From Malurus cyaneus samueli (taxonomy: Eukaryota; Chordata; Aves; Passeriformes; Maluridae), in NCBI GenBank assembly GCA_009741485.1, contig CM019216.1:41450872-41514871 (forward strand): DNA of 64,000 nt. The letters are read 5' to 3'. A program made the translations under genes and the position numbers. The number at the start of each line of letters is the position of its first letter. The stretch's first letter is position 1. The notes beneath the pieces were generated by a model. It saw only the letters and a program-made list of their open reading frames with translations. It was not told the DNA's origin and ran no database searches. Positions 1 through 13,300 of this stretch are shown piece by piece.

Positions 1-3000
1 TCATTCCAATTGCTAAATACCTAGGATGGGATTACTCTCTTCTAAAAGTTCACCCTCCCTTTTTAGATCTGGGTCTTGGCATGTTGCCACAATAAATGGC
101 ACTCCACAGTAAAATGCATTTTTCTCCACAGCTATCCTCTGAGAAAACAAAGTTCTGTGACTCCTGTTTCGCAAACAGACACTAAAAAGCCAGAGGCTAC
201 TCCTCCAGTGCCTTTGAACCCAGGCTCAAGCTTGCTGTCAAGCCCAAACCATTCTCTTTGGGAGGAGATGTGTCCTTTTTTGCTTCTGAGCATGTGTTGT
301 ACATCTAATGTGTTCTGGCCTGCTATGTGTTGCAGGTGTACATTTGCACCAAACCCTGCCACACTCTCTCTCCTTAGGGGTCACAAATGCAGCATGGATG
401 GGTAAATTAGACACGAGCTTCTTCTTAGGAGACCAAATCTTTCATGCAGAAAAACTGTGGAATAGTTTATGCTGGAGAGTGGCTTGCTTTGAGAAGAGCT
501 GGGCTATGATGTACCAGAACTACAGGCCACTTAAAATCCTGCTGTACTCTGCCAATTCTGACTACACGTAACTGTATAAATGTGACCTGAAACACTGAGG
601 ACTAGGCAAACAGTGTGGGTAAACTAAAAGTGCAGTTCTGAAAAACTCTGAGCAGCCACCTGAACTCTTGGTAACCTGTTTCTGGATAGAAGTGTTCAGA
701 ATTGCCCCAAACTGGGCATCTTGGAACTTGTCTCTCCTTTGTTCCCATTTGTGATCTAGGAAGTAGGTGGAGCTGCTGTAAGAGAGGACCTGCTCAGTGG
801 AACCTCTCCAAGCCCAACAAGTCAGGTTCTTCTGTTATAGCCACAGATGGCTTCAGTGCCTGGCAGTATTTGGCAGCATGCTCACCCTCAGTACAGTAAC
901 CCAGGGATTCATAATTGCCTTTTAGCTCAAAGGCATTTACATCAACACCTCCTAACTCCCAGGAGAGTGTCGCAGGTGCTCAGAAGGATTGCAGAATGGA
1001 AGGGAAGCATTCATCACCTCAGCTGTTGAGTTTGTGCCCTATTGGAAAAGATGGCTAATGTGTGGCACACTAGTGTGAGCTAGAAGGAAAGAGTCACAGG
1101 GAGCTGTAGGCACTTATTCCTGGTTTCTGATAACTTTTCCCAAGCCTGTTTTTTATCCAGGAACGATTTGCTACAAAAATGCATAAGTAAACTCCAGGAC
1201 TCGGTTTTGATGATTGAACTAGATGAGAGACCTGGTTTTACCATCTCGCCTCAGCTGCTTTGCCCTTGTTTGAGGCTTACATGCCTTTTGGAACAGGGTC
1301 ACAACTTCAAACGAAAAGGTGGTGACTCCCTGTTTCCTTCCTGCTCTTCCTCCTCCCAGTCTAGCATGGTGGTCAGGGATGAGGCATGAATGCTCCTCAG
1401 GAACTCCCACTTCCCGGCCAATGCTCTGACCACTGGGTAGCAGCACAGAGAAGGTGGACACTGTTTCCTCCAGCTGCACTTTAAAAGAAAAGAAACATTG
1501 CTTATTGGGAATTTGATATCTGCTGACAGACCAAAAGGCCTTTAGGCACCTTTGGCAGGCTGTCTGTTAACACCGACCTTGGTGTTTTCCAGCAATAACA
1601 CAAAGAAAAATGCTGTGACCAGCAGCCACATGAAATGAAGTCACAGACCAGAAAAGCTGCAGGGACTCTTTATTCATTGTTTTAAAGAACAGATTTTGGC
1701 ACTCACTGCCAGAAGAGAACTCCAAATTCTGAGTCCAAAGAAGATAAAGCTGCCAAGCACCAGGGTGGGACTTCACACACATCTGTGTTCATAGAGTTTT
1801 CTCACCCCAAACTGAAGGTCTTGTTAGCTCCTCGCTGAGCGTGCTGCTTGTTTTGGATCTATACCTGCATTTCTTTTACATGCAGGGAATGTAAGCCTGT
1901 CATTACCACACTCAGCCCCGAGGCTGAAAGGCTCATGTATCCTGGAACATCAGTCCCTTATCAGTCCCATCCCTCGGATTTATTAAGGGCACACAGAACA
2001 ACAGGAATTTAAGTCAAGAACCTAGAGATTCACTAAACTTCCTTGCATTCAGAAACTGCATAAAATTAATAGGGAGGAAATATCTATTAAAACTTTGTAA
2101 TAAATTGCAGTTAGTTTCCTATGTGCAACATTGTGCAGGAATTTGTCACATCTTTCTCAGATTTACTTTTTCAGTATCTCCAAAGTCATGAAAGTTTAAA
2201 TATACAGATTATATGAAACAAGTAATGGCTTTGTCTGTTTAAAGTTTCCCCAGGCAGCTTGGGGCAGAAATAGTGATAAAACCATTTCTTCATTATACCA
2301 TACGATATACAAAATATTTGGCATTAATACTTAGGATATTGTGCCTTTCCTGGATGTGCAATATTCAGGATGTGTTGGAAATGCCATGAATATTCTGATT
2401 CATGTGAACAGATGATATTATTTTAAATTATTCTTCCACAAAATAGGTCTCCAAAATAAGACCGAGGATTCACCTAACTCAGATCTGCTTGCAATTTTTC
2501 TGCATATTTAAAGACAACTATTCCTGACGAATTACATTTTTGGGAAGAATTTCTTGTCTGGAGTGAAACTTATCTTATCCTCATTAACATTTTTTTTTTT
2601 CCTCAATCTGGTTCTTAGGCTGTCTGATGTACAAATACAGAATGGAGTTTTTGTTCCCTGCCAGGTGCTTAGGTGTTGGTAGCACAGAAATACGTGAAAA
2701 AAATGTAGGTGTGGTAGTTGGTAAAAAGAGACAAAACCTCTGAATAATTACCTTCTTTGTGTTTCTCTGCTCATCCATGTCAAGCTTTTATGGTTATCTG
2801 TCTAAAAATCTACCTCCTTCTCCATCTTCAGGCTAGCTTAAAAGATGTTGGATGAAGACACTGACACCTTCCCTGAGAAAGTATTGGTAAAAACAGAAGT
2901 TTACTTTAAAAGTAAATTCCAAGGCACCGGTGGGGACACAATCTGTGTGTTTCATCTGCCTGGAGGGCAAGTTGCAACGTTCAAAACCATCTTTCAATGA

Positions 3001-6000
3001 TACATGAAATATTTGAGACATAAAAGGTGAAAATTATCATGCAGTAAGTGTTTACTGTGAATGAGTCAACACTTGCAATAATCAACCCCTATGTTGTTAC
3101 ATATCTTCACTAGGATTGTCATTTCAACCCCCCCTCATATTTGCCCTACCCTATTCTAATATGCCCATTCCTCTTTGCATTTGCCTTTCTAATGTCTTTT
3201 TATTCTGCCTGTGCACATATACGCAGTCTTTTGTACTGGAGTAGGTTGCCCTTGAAAACCATCCCTTTCCACAACAGCAAAGCCTTCCTTTTTTTTTTTG
3301 TCAAGGGTCTAATGTCGAAGCCAGTAATTTCTTCCTGCCTTCCAATCTATCAGGACGCACTAAGCTACACAAACTACTTCTGGAAGACAGTGTGATGGCA
3401 TCAGCAGGAAATAACAGTGGACAGAAAAAGTAGCTTTTTACATTCTTCATGTAGAGTACTGAGAAGAGCACCTTAAATTTCTGCATCAGTCATTGTACTA
3501 AGAGCGAGCAGCATCTGTTGGAACTGGATCTTAGGCATAAAGGGAAGAAACTTGATAGCTATTCTTGTTTGAGGCAGGGGAAATCCTAACGTTTTGTGCT
3601 GGAAGAGGGAGTGTAAGAAAAAGAATACTAAATGGCAAAGGTCAAGGAACAAAGCCATAAGATCATGTAAATACCTTAGCCATGGGTGAAGTGAGGAAGT
3701 ATATTAGTGACCATTAAACGTATTTGGCTTTTGTTTGATGCTTGTTACAAAAAGTTTATGTTTAATTCCTTTGAACTGATTAAAGACATATAATTATTTT
3801 ATGGCACTATATTCCTGGCTAGATGCTTTCATGCTAAAATAGCAATTATTACTAGACAGGAATTTGCAGTCTTGTTCCTTTAAATGCTAGGCTCAGTTAT
3901 CGTCTGCATGCACAGGTTAAAGCAGTTTACACCAACTTGATTCCCCCACAAAGTGTTGATTATGAATGTATCATGTACTTTTGGATAAAGACCCAATTGA
4001 GTGAGGAATTTGGTCTGCTCTATTCATTGAGGCAAACAGCAAAACTCTAATAACATTATGACTCAAGTTTGCATACTTGATACACTGCCAGCTTAGAATA
4101 TTCCTAAAAGAATGGTTAAAAGTTCTTCGATTTTTTCTCCACCATATTGTTTCTTTGCCTAGTTCACAAAATACTCGTGTAGCTCATTCCATTTTCTTTG
4201 TTCCTCTTTTTTTTTTTATTCATTTATCTCTAGCAAACAGGAACTAGAGCAATATCAGTATGAATGCTTAGAAGTGAAATGCTGACACAGTGAAAAGTCT
4301 TAGGAGTTTTGGGGATTTGTTGGGTTGTTTGTGTTTTTTTGAGTTTTCTTCATTAAAATGCCACGTTTTGTCCTACTTGACAGTACATACAGTGTCATGA
4401 GAAAAGAGAGAATGCCATTTCTTTTCCTTCGAAGAATGAAAAATAATCATTGTATGAAAATTCTGCATATGAATTGATATTCAGGAATAGATAGGCTTTG
4501 CTACAGTAGTATCAAAGAAGAAACTGGGAACTTAGCCTTTATGTATCCAGTTCTGACATTGCCAGCATGTATCTCACAGTTTGTACAACAAACTGCCTCC
4601 CATGGATTTGTCTGTGCCAGTTTTTCAAAACACTCCCAGATTCCTTAATTTCTCTAAGAAATTTTTGCCATTTGCTCTAAACCTTTTTGAAGTGGAACTT
4701 GGCAAAACTTTAAAAAAAGTTGAAATGCTTTATTGATTCAGTTTCACTTCCTATTAGTTTTGCAGCTGCCACCATTTCATGTCTAACCCACTTAGATTAG
4801 AGGAGACACAGGAGTATCAGTTACTTAGACATGTCTTAAGTGATGTCGTGTGTTTCAGGCTGATTAAAGTGGTTGTGTCAGGATGCTAGAGGCTGGATGT
4901 TCCCAAAACAACAATGCAGTTTTGCCTACAACATTTTTTATTTCTTTTTCTGGAAGGGCTGTTCTTTGTCTATTGGGAATAAAGCTGAGTGTTACAGCAT
5001 AGCTAGTACAGCTGACCAAGCTTTTTTGCCGGTTCTCGAAGGAAAGTGAAAGGGGGAAAAAAATAGACCAATTTGGATTGTGTCACAAAAACGGCCTCTC
5101 GCATAACCTTTTGCCAGCAAGGCTTGGCTCAAGCAGACAAGGCAGCAGCCAGAATTTTCAGAGCTTCTTGGTAGCTGTGGTGGGGCAGTTCCTTAAAACT
5201 TGTCCTACGACATATAAACACTGAATCAGTCCTTGGTACATCTGAGACTTTGTTTTCAGTTATCAAAAAAACCACTATAAATTGTGCATGCCCGGTAGGT
5301 CAGGCCAGAAGATAGATATCTTTGTATGTATTTCTGAAAAGTGCTTTGATCTGATTTTTCTTTTTTTTTTCTAAAGTACAAAATCTCATAAATCAGGTTT
5401 TCTGTTGTTCATATACAATCAATAAAGGCTAAATTCAAATTNTTCTTTTTTTTTCTTTGAAGGTGTTCTCACAACACCTCTTTCTTTGGTAAAAGGCTGC
5501 CCTCACAGCGATTTGAAAGAACCAGTGTCCCCATGAGATACCAAACATCAAAGAATTTAGTAGAAGCATCCCTTACATTATCACATTATTTGTTTAATAT
5601 ATATCTTTTGGGAGACTTTTAAGCCAGCATTATTCCCTGGATCTGTTATAGTTTACATGTGGAAAAAGCTTTTCCATATGCTGCTTTACATGAGAAATAT
5701 GTACATGTGGCAAAATGTTTCTGGACTTTTCACTTCAGTAGACATTTTTTTAAAACTTTATAATGATGTGGCTTGCATTTGAGAGGAGGAACAGAAAGGA
5801 GATGAGGAGTATGATGAAGTTATAACTGGTCTTTCTGTAACACTTGGGATTTCAGTGTTGTTCAGTAACTGTCCACTGTTGGTATGCTTACTTGGGTCAG
5901 ACTGCAGTAACTAAAATGTCAAATGATTTTTACAGCAGCCCAATCCAGTACTCTGACATTTAATGTAGGCCACATTCAGCAAAAGTAAATAGAAATGGTA

Positions 6001-6436
6001 CAAAGTTAAATTGTATTAATACTTACATGTCTGTGATAAAATGGGAAATTCTCTGTTTGCCTTAAGGTACCAAACTCCAGCTTGATTGCTCTCTTCTGAG
6101 GCATGAAAGTCACATGTACAGGGATGGAGCTGATGGTGGGAATGCTCCCCAGCATATCCTGGGCAAATGCATTCAGCCTGCACGTGATGGTGAGCCAAGA
6201 GACAGAAGTGGTCCCTTCCACTGAAGGGACCAGCTCAGCTCGTGCTCACAGCCCAGGAATGAGCACTCCAGCTGCAGCAAGGTAGGAGATAGGCAGAGTA
6301 TTTACATTAATGCAGTGCTACCACAGAGGTAATGTGCTATGCCTGCATCATGCACCATGCACAGGGTTGCAGACGTGTGGTGCAGAACTCCATGAGCCTC
6401 CTAGCTCAGACCTGGAGACAAACATAGCTGGCTTGC

Positions 6437-6475
6437 TCAGAATATTCTGAGTTGGAAGGGACTCATGGCAAGCCC
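6437..6475 (-). repeat. CR1 LINE 3'-end remnant
   Basis: The + strand reads 'gagttggaagggactcatgg', which resembles the reverse complement of the avian CR1 3' end (typically GAGTTGGAAGGGACCC...). Only about 40 bp is recognisable. The following 200 bp may be a more diverged continuation, but I cannot align it by eye. Confidence 0.5.
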
Positions 6476-8224
6476 ATGGGCATAACTAAGTTATCCCATG
6501 CTTGATGCAGCCAGTATTGGAACCAGTTACTTTGTGTTTTTCTGGGTAAAATTACACCAGGTATCTGAGCATCATCACTGCATTCACCAACACAGGCTGG
6601 GCCATTTCTGGTTAAAAAACCCAAAGGGCCAGTTCTGACTCCAGATGACCTGCCTGACACAAGTGCTTCACCCTGCTCACTGCAGCAGTGCAGGCTGCTG
6701 GGGTGGGAGTGAAGCATTTCTTCCTTCTTCTCTTCCCCTCTGGATGTAACTGGGGTATTTTGTCAGCCGTTGTTTAATATGCATACTTCTCCTTTGGCTC
6801 TCGCCCAAACTCGAAGGAGTGCACTGCTTTCCTCAACCAAGGGCTTGTCTAAACAACAGTATTCTGGCTGCTTTAACAAGTGTTGTTCAAGTGCTAAATC
6901 CCCCTAAGCCTTGTGGAGTTACATTAGTACAAACGTTGCTGTTTGGGAAGCAGTATCTGCTTTAAAGCACCTCTCTGGGACTGTGTACCAGGTGTCCATG
7001 GCAGCAGCAGCATGGAATAAGAGAGTGGTTTAAGCTTGCTGTATAAGACTTTTTAAAAAGCAAACCCTGGTTGTGATGATTTTATAGAAGCTTAAATACT
7101 TACGGGAGAAAGCATTGATGGTAGGACAATTGACGTTCAAACGTACGTCAAGCTATTTAATTATTTCCTGATATGTTTCTTGTTGGGGCTGGAAGGGGCC
7201 AGGATGTTTAGTGATGTCTTGCTGGTGTAGAGCAACCTGGTTCTTTTCCTGGCACACATCTCCTTGCCTGAGGTCTGCAGTGTTGTGGACATTCCTCCTG
7301 TGCAGTATGGTTGCTATAAACTGTGTTCACCTGCTAAGCCTACACTAGAGCACCTCTAGCAGAGTAGTTATGCTGACAGAGCCTCAAAGCACTATAGCAA
7401 CCATTTCCCTCAGCTACTTCACACAGCCTCTGTATCTGAGGAAGCTGTGGTAAAGCAAGGCGCCCGTAACTGTGTCTGCAGCAGAGTTTCTGCAAACACA
7501 GGTGTCTCGGTTCTGTGGTGTTTTCTTTCACAACTTTGCTGAGCCTGTGCTCTTAGGAGCAGCTTGGGGAGCTCCCCCATCCAGCTGCAGGGTGTGCATT
7601 ACCCTCTGCTGTGCTAGCAAAGTTGTGGGGTTTTGTGCTGAAGCCCACACTGGATTAGCTGGATCACCGCTACCATACAGGTGAGCTGGCCTCTTCTCTT
7701 TCACTTCCCTTTGGTTTCACTTGCAGAACTAAAGGGGTTTTTTTTTCCTTTCTGACAAATAGGTGTCCCCTCACCTTCAAAGTACTGAAGTTGTCCACAA
7801 ACTCACAAATCTTCTGCTGCTTTACTCCCTCTATTCCTTATTTGCTTCGGATCACTGCCCTCCTTACAACTGTCCACAGACTCATCTCCTTGGAAACAGC
7901 AAAACTTGTTTATGTGAAAGCAATAAGGAAAATAATTGATGTGTGGCTGTGCAGGCATGCGGGGGAGCCATGTTCCACTGGAGGATGTTGGAAAAGCAAG
8001 TCTGCACTTACCCTGGCTGCCAGAAGGTTGGTTGGTGTGAGCGGAAGCCACCTCCTTCCTCTGCTGTGTCCAAAGTTGCCTTCCTTTATTCACAGCAGTG
8101 GTAGGAGACTTCATACATGTGCATGAGCTCATTTTTATCGACTTATTTTGCTGGTCTTTTTCATCACCAATGCACAGGGGTTGAGTAGCAGGAAAATTGT
8201 TAAATCTTACTTATCTCTTATTTT

Positions 8225-8710
8225 GTGGAACTCTGTGCTGATGCAATGTGCCATGCCAGGACCATCTCCTCTCCTGTCTTGGCCCTGACCACCCCTGTGG
8301 CCACAGGACTTTCCCATCCATATTTTGAGATTTCTGCTGCTCCCTGCTTTGTGCCTTTCACTGCCACTGCCCTTGTGCTATTGGACGTGGCTGATAGACC
8401 TGGTCAGCTGTTAAGGTCAGGTGTCCCTGGATGGGCTTTCCCAGTCCTTCAGGACCAGAGCTATGGAGGCCTAGAAACAACTTTTTGGGCCATAAATGTG
8501 ACAGGGTCACCAGGTGGGACCTCTTGCCAGAGATGGTACGGTGCCTGGGTGGCTGCTGCTGCCAACACTGCACCGAGAGCTTGTGGCCTGGCCTTGGGAG
8601 AAATCTTTAGAAAAGACCTGTGGCATGAGGGCAGCCTAGATAGACCCCCTCTTTGGGACCAGGGGAGCTGCTCTGAATGTGTGATCTGCCTTGGGGGTGT
8701 TAGCACATAA
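8225..8710 (+). other. Orphan 161-codon open frame, probably non-coding
   Basis: This is the longest + strand open frame upstream of CEP57L1 and sits in a locally GC-richer segment. The translation is rich in A, G, C and W, with no domain, signal peptide or membrane segment I recognise. Two overlapping minus-strand frames are also open (8358-8573 and 8461-8733), as expected for GC-rich sequence poor in stop codons. No splice chain or poly(A) signal is linked to it, except an AATAAA-containing repeat just downstream at 8768. I favour a repeat remnant or non-coding sequence. Confidence 0.3.
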
Positions 8711-8767
8711 AGGTTTGGGAGGCCCCAAGTCAAGCAAGCCCTGGCAAAGATATGCTCACATTGATCT

Positions 8768-8882
8768 TCAAATAAAGAATGTGAAGGGGTGGGACAGAAA
8801 GGGAGTGAAGATATAGGACTTAATACACTTGCCTAATAATGGTGATAATGCTGGGGGTATTGCATATTAAATATCCTCCTGT
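8768..8882 (+). repeat. 115-bp direct repeat, copy 1
   Basis: This 115-bp segment begins 'tcaaataaagaatgtgaagg' and is repeated at 9514-9628 in the same orientation. Aligning the two by eye gives three substitutions and no gaps (about 97% identity). Both flanks diverge immediately, so the boundaries are sharp. Confidence 0.95.
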
Positions 8883-9513
8883 CTCTGTGATGACAGCTTG
8901 GAGGAAGGAGGGATTTCTGCTTGCCCTCAGTTTAGTGCATATCTTGAAGAGGCAATGTGGGTGGAAGATGATGTTTTTGTTCGTTTTATTGTGGTCTTTG
9001 AAACAGGGCTGTAAGAGCTGCTCCTGGAAACTTTTTCTGTTATTGAAAACTTTTTTCCCCACCCATCCAGAATGAATGGCTTTTCCTGAGGTGTACTTCA
9101 TCAGCAGGATCCAGTCTTGGTCTTTTTCTTTCTTCTGTTTTTAGATACCTCCTTTGGGTGATTTTCTTGGGGACTAGCATCTGTAGATGGCTTTACCCAA
9201 GCGGGAAGACTGTTCCAGATGCATGCCTTGTGTTTTAAACATGTGATAGCGTGACTGTTATATCACTGAATGTTCAAATAAGCTGTTTTTCTGTTCACTT
9301 AAGCTGTATAGACTCTTCATTTCTTATACTGTATCAAGTGAAATGCTTGATACTACTTTGCTAGGTAGCTCCGGGATGGTTTCAAGCTTGCTTTAACTTC
9401 CTAGAGGTTGTGTTAGCCCAAAGCACTTTCTGCACGTTTCCCTGCCCATGTCTTGAGTATCAAGAAAAATTTCTGTTTCACAGGGTGTGAACTATCTTTA
9501 AATGTGCTTCTCA

Positions 9514-9628
9514 TCAAATAAAGAATGTGAAGGGGTGGGACAGAAAGGGAGTGAAGAAATAGGACTTAATACACTTGCCTAATAATGGGGATAATGCTGG
9601 GGGTATTGCATATTAAATATCCTTCTGT
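9514..9628 (+). repeat. 115-bp direct repeat, copy 2
   Basis: This is the second copy of the segment at 8768-8882, starting 746 bp downstream of the first. The intervening 631 bp is not repeated. It is either a recent segmental duplication or two insertions of the same short element. Confidence 0.95.
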
Positions 9629-10013
9629 TATCTCAACACGAAACATAAACACAGAGAACAATGTCTTTATTATGTAATAATGGTACATTATTTACCATAT
9701 GTAATTTGGTTTAATAACTAAAAAGATGGGGAGAAGAACACTAAGGAGCCTGCAAATGGAAACAAGCTGTAAAACTTGGAATGCTTGCTCTGCAGGGAGC
9801 ACTTAGAGTCAAGACATGGAAGTCTGTAAAATAGTAGTAGAAAATGCTGTTAATACTTGAGTTTTAAAAGGACAAAAATAAGCATGAGTTATTAGAAAGC
9901 ACCTAGAAAAATCTTGGAAAATTTTGGTTCGTCAGAGGAAGATATGTTTAGTGTTATGAAAGGCATCGTTTTGGAGTTGCATTAAAAGACAGGATTCTTC
10001 TGGTGGGATGTGG

Positions 10014-10112
10014 GTATTATTATTATTGTTGATGTTGTTGTCATTGATATTGTTATTGGTTTTTATTATAATTATATATAAATTATTTGTTATGTTGTTA
10101 TTATTATTTTGG
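10014..10112 (+). repeat. Degenerate TTR/TTA trinucleotide microsatellite
   Basis: The run is made of TAT/TTG/TTA-type triplets, starting 'ttattattattattgttgat'. On the minus strand it reads as an asparagine-rich frame (AAY codons), which is a translation artefact of the repeat. It ends about 110 bp upstream of the first coding exon of CEP57L1. Confidence 0.85.
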
Positions 10113-10224
10113 TGCACAGGATCTGTTTTGAAATAAACAGAGCCAGGGACAGCCCAGTGACATACTTTTGAAAAAGAGTCTGTGAAAGGAGTAGTAGCAT
10201 TAAATAGCTCTCTTTCTACAGGCT

Positions 10225-10366
10225 ATGGATTCTGAATCTAAGAACAGTTTCATAGGAAGCTTTCTTCAGCCACCAGCTCGGATGCTTCCTGCAGCCTTTG
10301 TTTATATAGAATCAAAGAAGTTGGCAGCTGCTGCTGGTGACAGGCCTTCTGTCCCAAATAACCAAG
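10225..10366 (+). CDS. CEP57L1: CEP57L1 coding exon 1 (start codon exon)
   Basis: The acceptor 'ctctctttctacag' precedes position 10222, and the ATG follows three bases later in context GGCTATGG. It encodes residues 1-47 plus the first base of codon 48, ending before GTATAG (phase 1). The short distance from acceptor to ATG means the 5' UTR must be supplied by at least one upstream non-coding exon that I could not locate. Confidence 0.93.
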
Positions 10367-13300
10367 GTATAGCCAAAATATGTCCTTAAAGTGGTCTTTT
10401 TAATTGTTCCATGTGAAATCTCTTGAGCAAACTCCCCATCCTATTTTACTGAGTTCAATGACTTTTTGCAGTTATCATACTGACATTGAGACAGGATGTA
10501 TATGTGTCCTGAGGGAGTACTCTCCCTGAAGTCATACGTCTAGAATGGAAACCTCTGCAAGTCTTCTAACATCCTTGTAAACTTTGGCTTTGAAATTTGT
10601 TTAACTTAAAATCGTCAGACTTCCTCTGAAAGCAAAGGAGAATGCTTCAAACTGAGTAGAAGCAGTTCATGACTTCAAATACAGTAAAAAAAATCGTTAT
10701 TATGGTACACTGACTTCAAATTGGCTTTGCATTGTGCTATTTGACTCCTTCCCGCTTAAAAGCACTTCTAAAGATTTTTTGTGTAGTGTGTTTCCTTGAG
10801 AGAATTTGAACAATTCAGACTCTTGGGAAAGTCAATCCCTATGAAATATGGTTGTCATGTGCCCTAATGGGTGACTACTCTCTGGAGTTCACAAGGTAAA
10901 TGCTCAGGGGATTAGCGTGTCTGGAGAGCTTGGAGAATGATAAGGATACCCATACTCAGACTTACTGTCATGGACAACCTTGCAGCATTGCACAGACATA
11001 GCCTATGAATGTGCATGTGATCATTGTTCTTCACCTGAGAAAATTGTGATTTCTGTAGTAACCTTATGTCATATAGAGTTTGGGCTTTTTGGATTATAAT
11101 GTTCAGTTTAGAGTGATGTAGCAAAGTGTTTAAAGAAAACATTGGTTCGGCATACCAATGGAAAGATGAAGTGGTCCCACTTCATCTTTCTGCTTTCTGA
11201 TATTTGCTTTTTGGTTTTTATTGTTGCGTGGTTTTCTTTGGTTTGGGGTTTTATGGGGTTTTTTGTGTTGTTTTTTTTAATTGGGGCTATGGTAAGCTGT
11301 TTGAAGTTGTTAAGGAGTAGCACTATTTGATGGGTATTCTTTTGATGAGAGGGTTTGGAATAGAGAAGCTATTAATTATAAAATGTCAGAAAATAAGCTT
11401 GACTTGCTACTGAACATGTCTTAAGCTTCCACAGGTGTATATACTTCTTGAGGAGCTAGCAGATTTTTTCTTGTAGCTGAAATTGCAGGTTTTCTTTTTG
11501 GTGTAGTTTTGACACACACTGATTTGAGGCTGAAAGTAAAATCTTCCTGACTTGTTTCTATGGTTTAAAGAATCATCAAATACAAGATAGTAGATGCTGA
11601 ATCATTACCTTTTGAAACAATGAAGTATTTAACAATGTATCCTTTGCTTAATTGTCCTTTTGTATGTGATTTCTCCCCCTGTTCTGAGCATGTTTTTTTT
11701 CTTTAACCTGTCCAACCCATTGGATTACATCAAAATATGTGACCTTGCTGGGATATCTATGTTCCCTACTTCTATGTGAAGAGAAGCCCCAGGGTTTATT
11801 ATTTGCCATGATTTCTTTGTGCTTGCTGCCATTTGGAGTGAAAATAGTTTCGCTCATGGGACTGGAGCTTGATGCCTCAGTCATGCAGGAAACACATCCA
11901 TTTTCTCCCATATATGTTCTGCATATGTTAGTGTACAGCTGAGGAGTAGAATTAATTTTGGGAACGATCCTAGGAAGAAAATTTAAGTAGATATTGCAAT
12001 GTGGAGTGCTTTCTAATAATCATAGCCATCATCAGAATAGGAACTGTAATTTATGTTGTAGCTGTTACGTTGTTTGCTAGCTGTAGTGGAAGCCCTGAAA
12101 ACTCTGCAAGAAAAGATCCACCGCCTAGAGCTGGAGAAGTCAGAGGCTGAAGATCATTTGTGCAGCCTTTCCAGAGCAGCTGCTCAGTACAAGAAGATCT
12201 TAGAGCACGAATCCTTTGAGAAGGATGCAGCACATCAAGAACTGATGCAACAGAGGAAAGGTATTTCTTTTAGGTGATAAGGTGTAGCCATAGCAATACT
12301 AAGACTGTATAATCCAGGGAGTGTTTTGTTTTGAAAAGCTGCTAATTAATACATCCCCCTTTCATTTTTTCCTTCAGAACTTAGGAGGGACAGGAATTTG
12401 ATAATTGTGGGTCAAGTTGAGGTATTTTTTACATTTATCAACCAAGTGTTGCATAAGTCAAAGCAATTTGAAAGACTAAGCATGTTTCAGGTGGTATGTT
12501 TAACTCCTACAATAAGCAAGCAGCTGCTTACATAACACTGCTAACTTGAGAAAAGACAGGAGAAGAGAAGAAACCAGATTCTGGTTAGGTTCTGTTGATA
12601 CAAATCAAAGTAACTGCAGTACTCATGCCTTTGGAATTCAAATTAGGGACTAGCTTTGAAAAAGCATTTTGATTCTCATGTCTTATATATAAAATACATT
12701 TTAACCACATGACTTGATCAGACTAACAAAACTATTCTTGCCTGTTTTGAAGATAGATAATTCCTCAATGAAATGACAGTCTGGCTAAATGTGTAGCTCC
12801 GTTTGGTGTGCTGAATGTCTTGTTTCTCCCTGTAGATGCAAGTGTGCAGTTAGATGCAGCACAATCTCGCTGCTCCCTACTGGAGAAACAGCTGGATTAC
12901 ATGAGAAAAATGGTTTCCAGGGCAGAACGGGAAAAGAAAATGATTTTAGAAAAACAGGTGAAGCCCTTTAGTATACTAAGAAAGTAGTGATGTAGTTCAA
13001 AAGTATAGAAATGTAAGGATACGAAGTTTTTTATGGCCATTGTTTTTCCTCAGCTCTGCTCAGGCTGCTAGCAAACAGAAGCAATTTACTGTCTGACTGG
13101 CTGATGACAACCATTCAATGAATTGTATGAAAAGCTCCCTGGGTGGAACTCCTAATGAGCAAAACCATGCTAATACTTGCACATTTGGTAGACAAAAAAG
13201 CTGCTGGAAGCTTAAGTTGTCTTTGTCTGCCTGGTATTTTTCATCACTTTGCAATTTAAAAAATATGGAATTTAAACTAATTAAACACCTTTACTGTGGT

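Larger units (their letters stand above)
1..10224. other. Upstream region without a coding exon (5' flank or 5' intron of CEP57L1)
   Basis: I read both strands and found no chain of exons with matching phases. The open frames here are short and lack splice context. There is no obvious CpG-rich promoter stretch, so the CEP57L1 promoter and 5' non-coding exon(s) probably lie before the window, or the first exon is CpG-poor and not recognisable by eye. Repeats inside this stretch are listed separately. One N occurs near 5443. Confidence 0.6.

Noticed and set aside
9932..10117. Asparagine-rich minus-strand frame
   Set aside because: It is the translation of the TTR microsatellite, not a gene.
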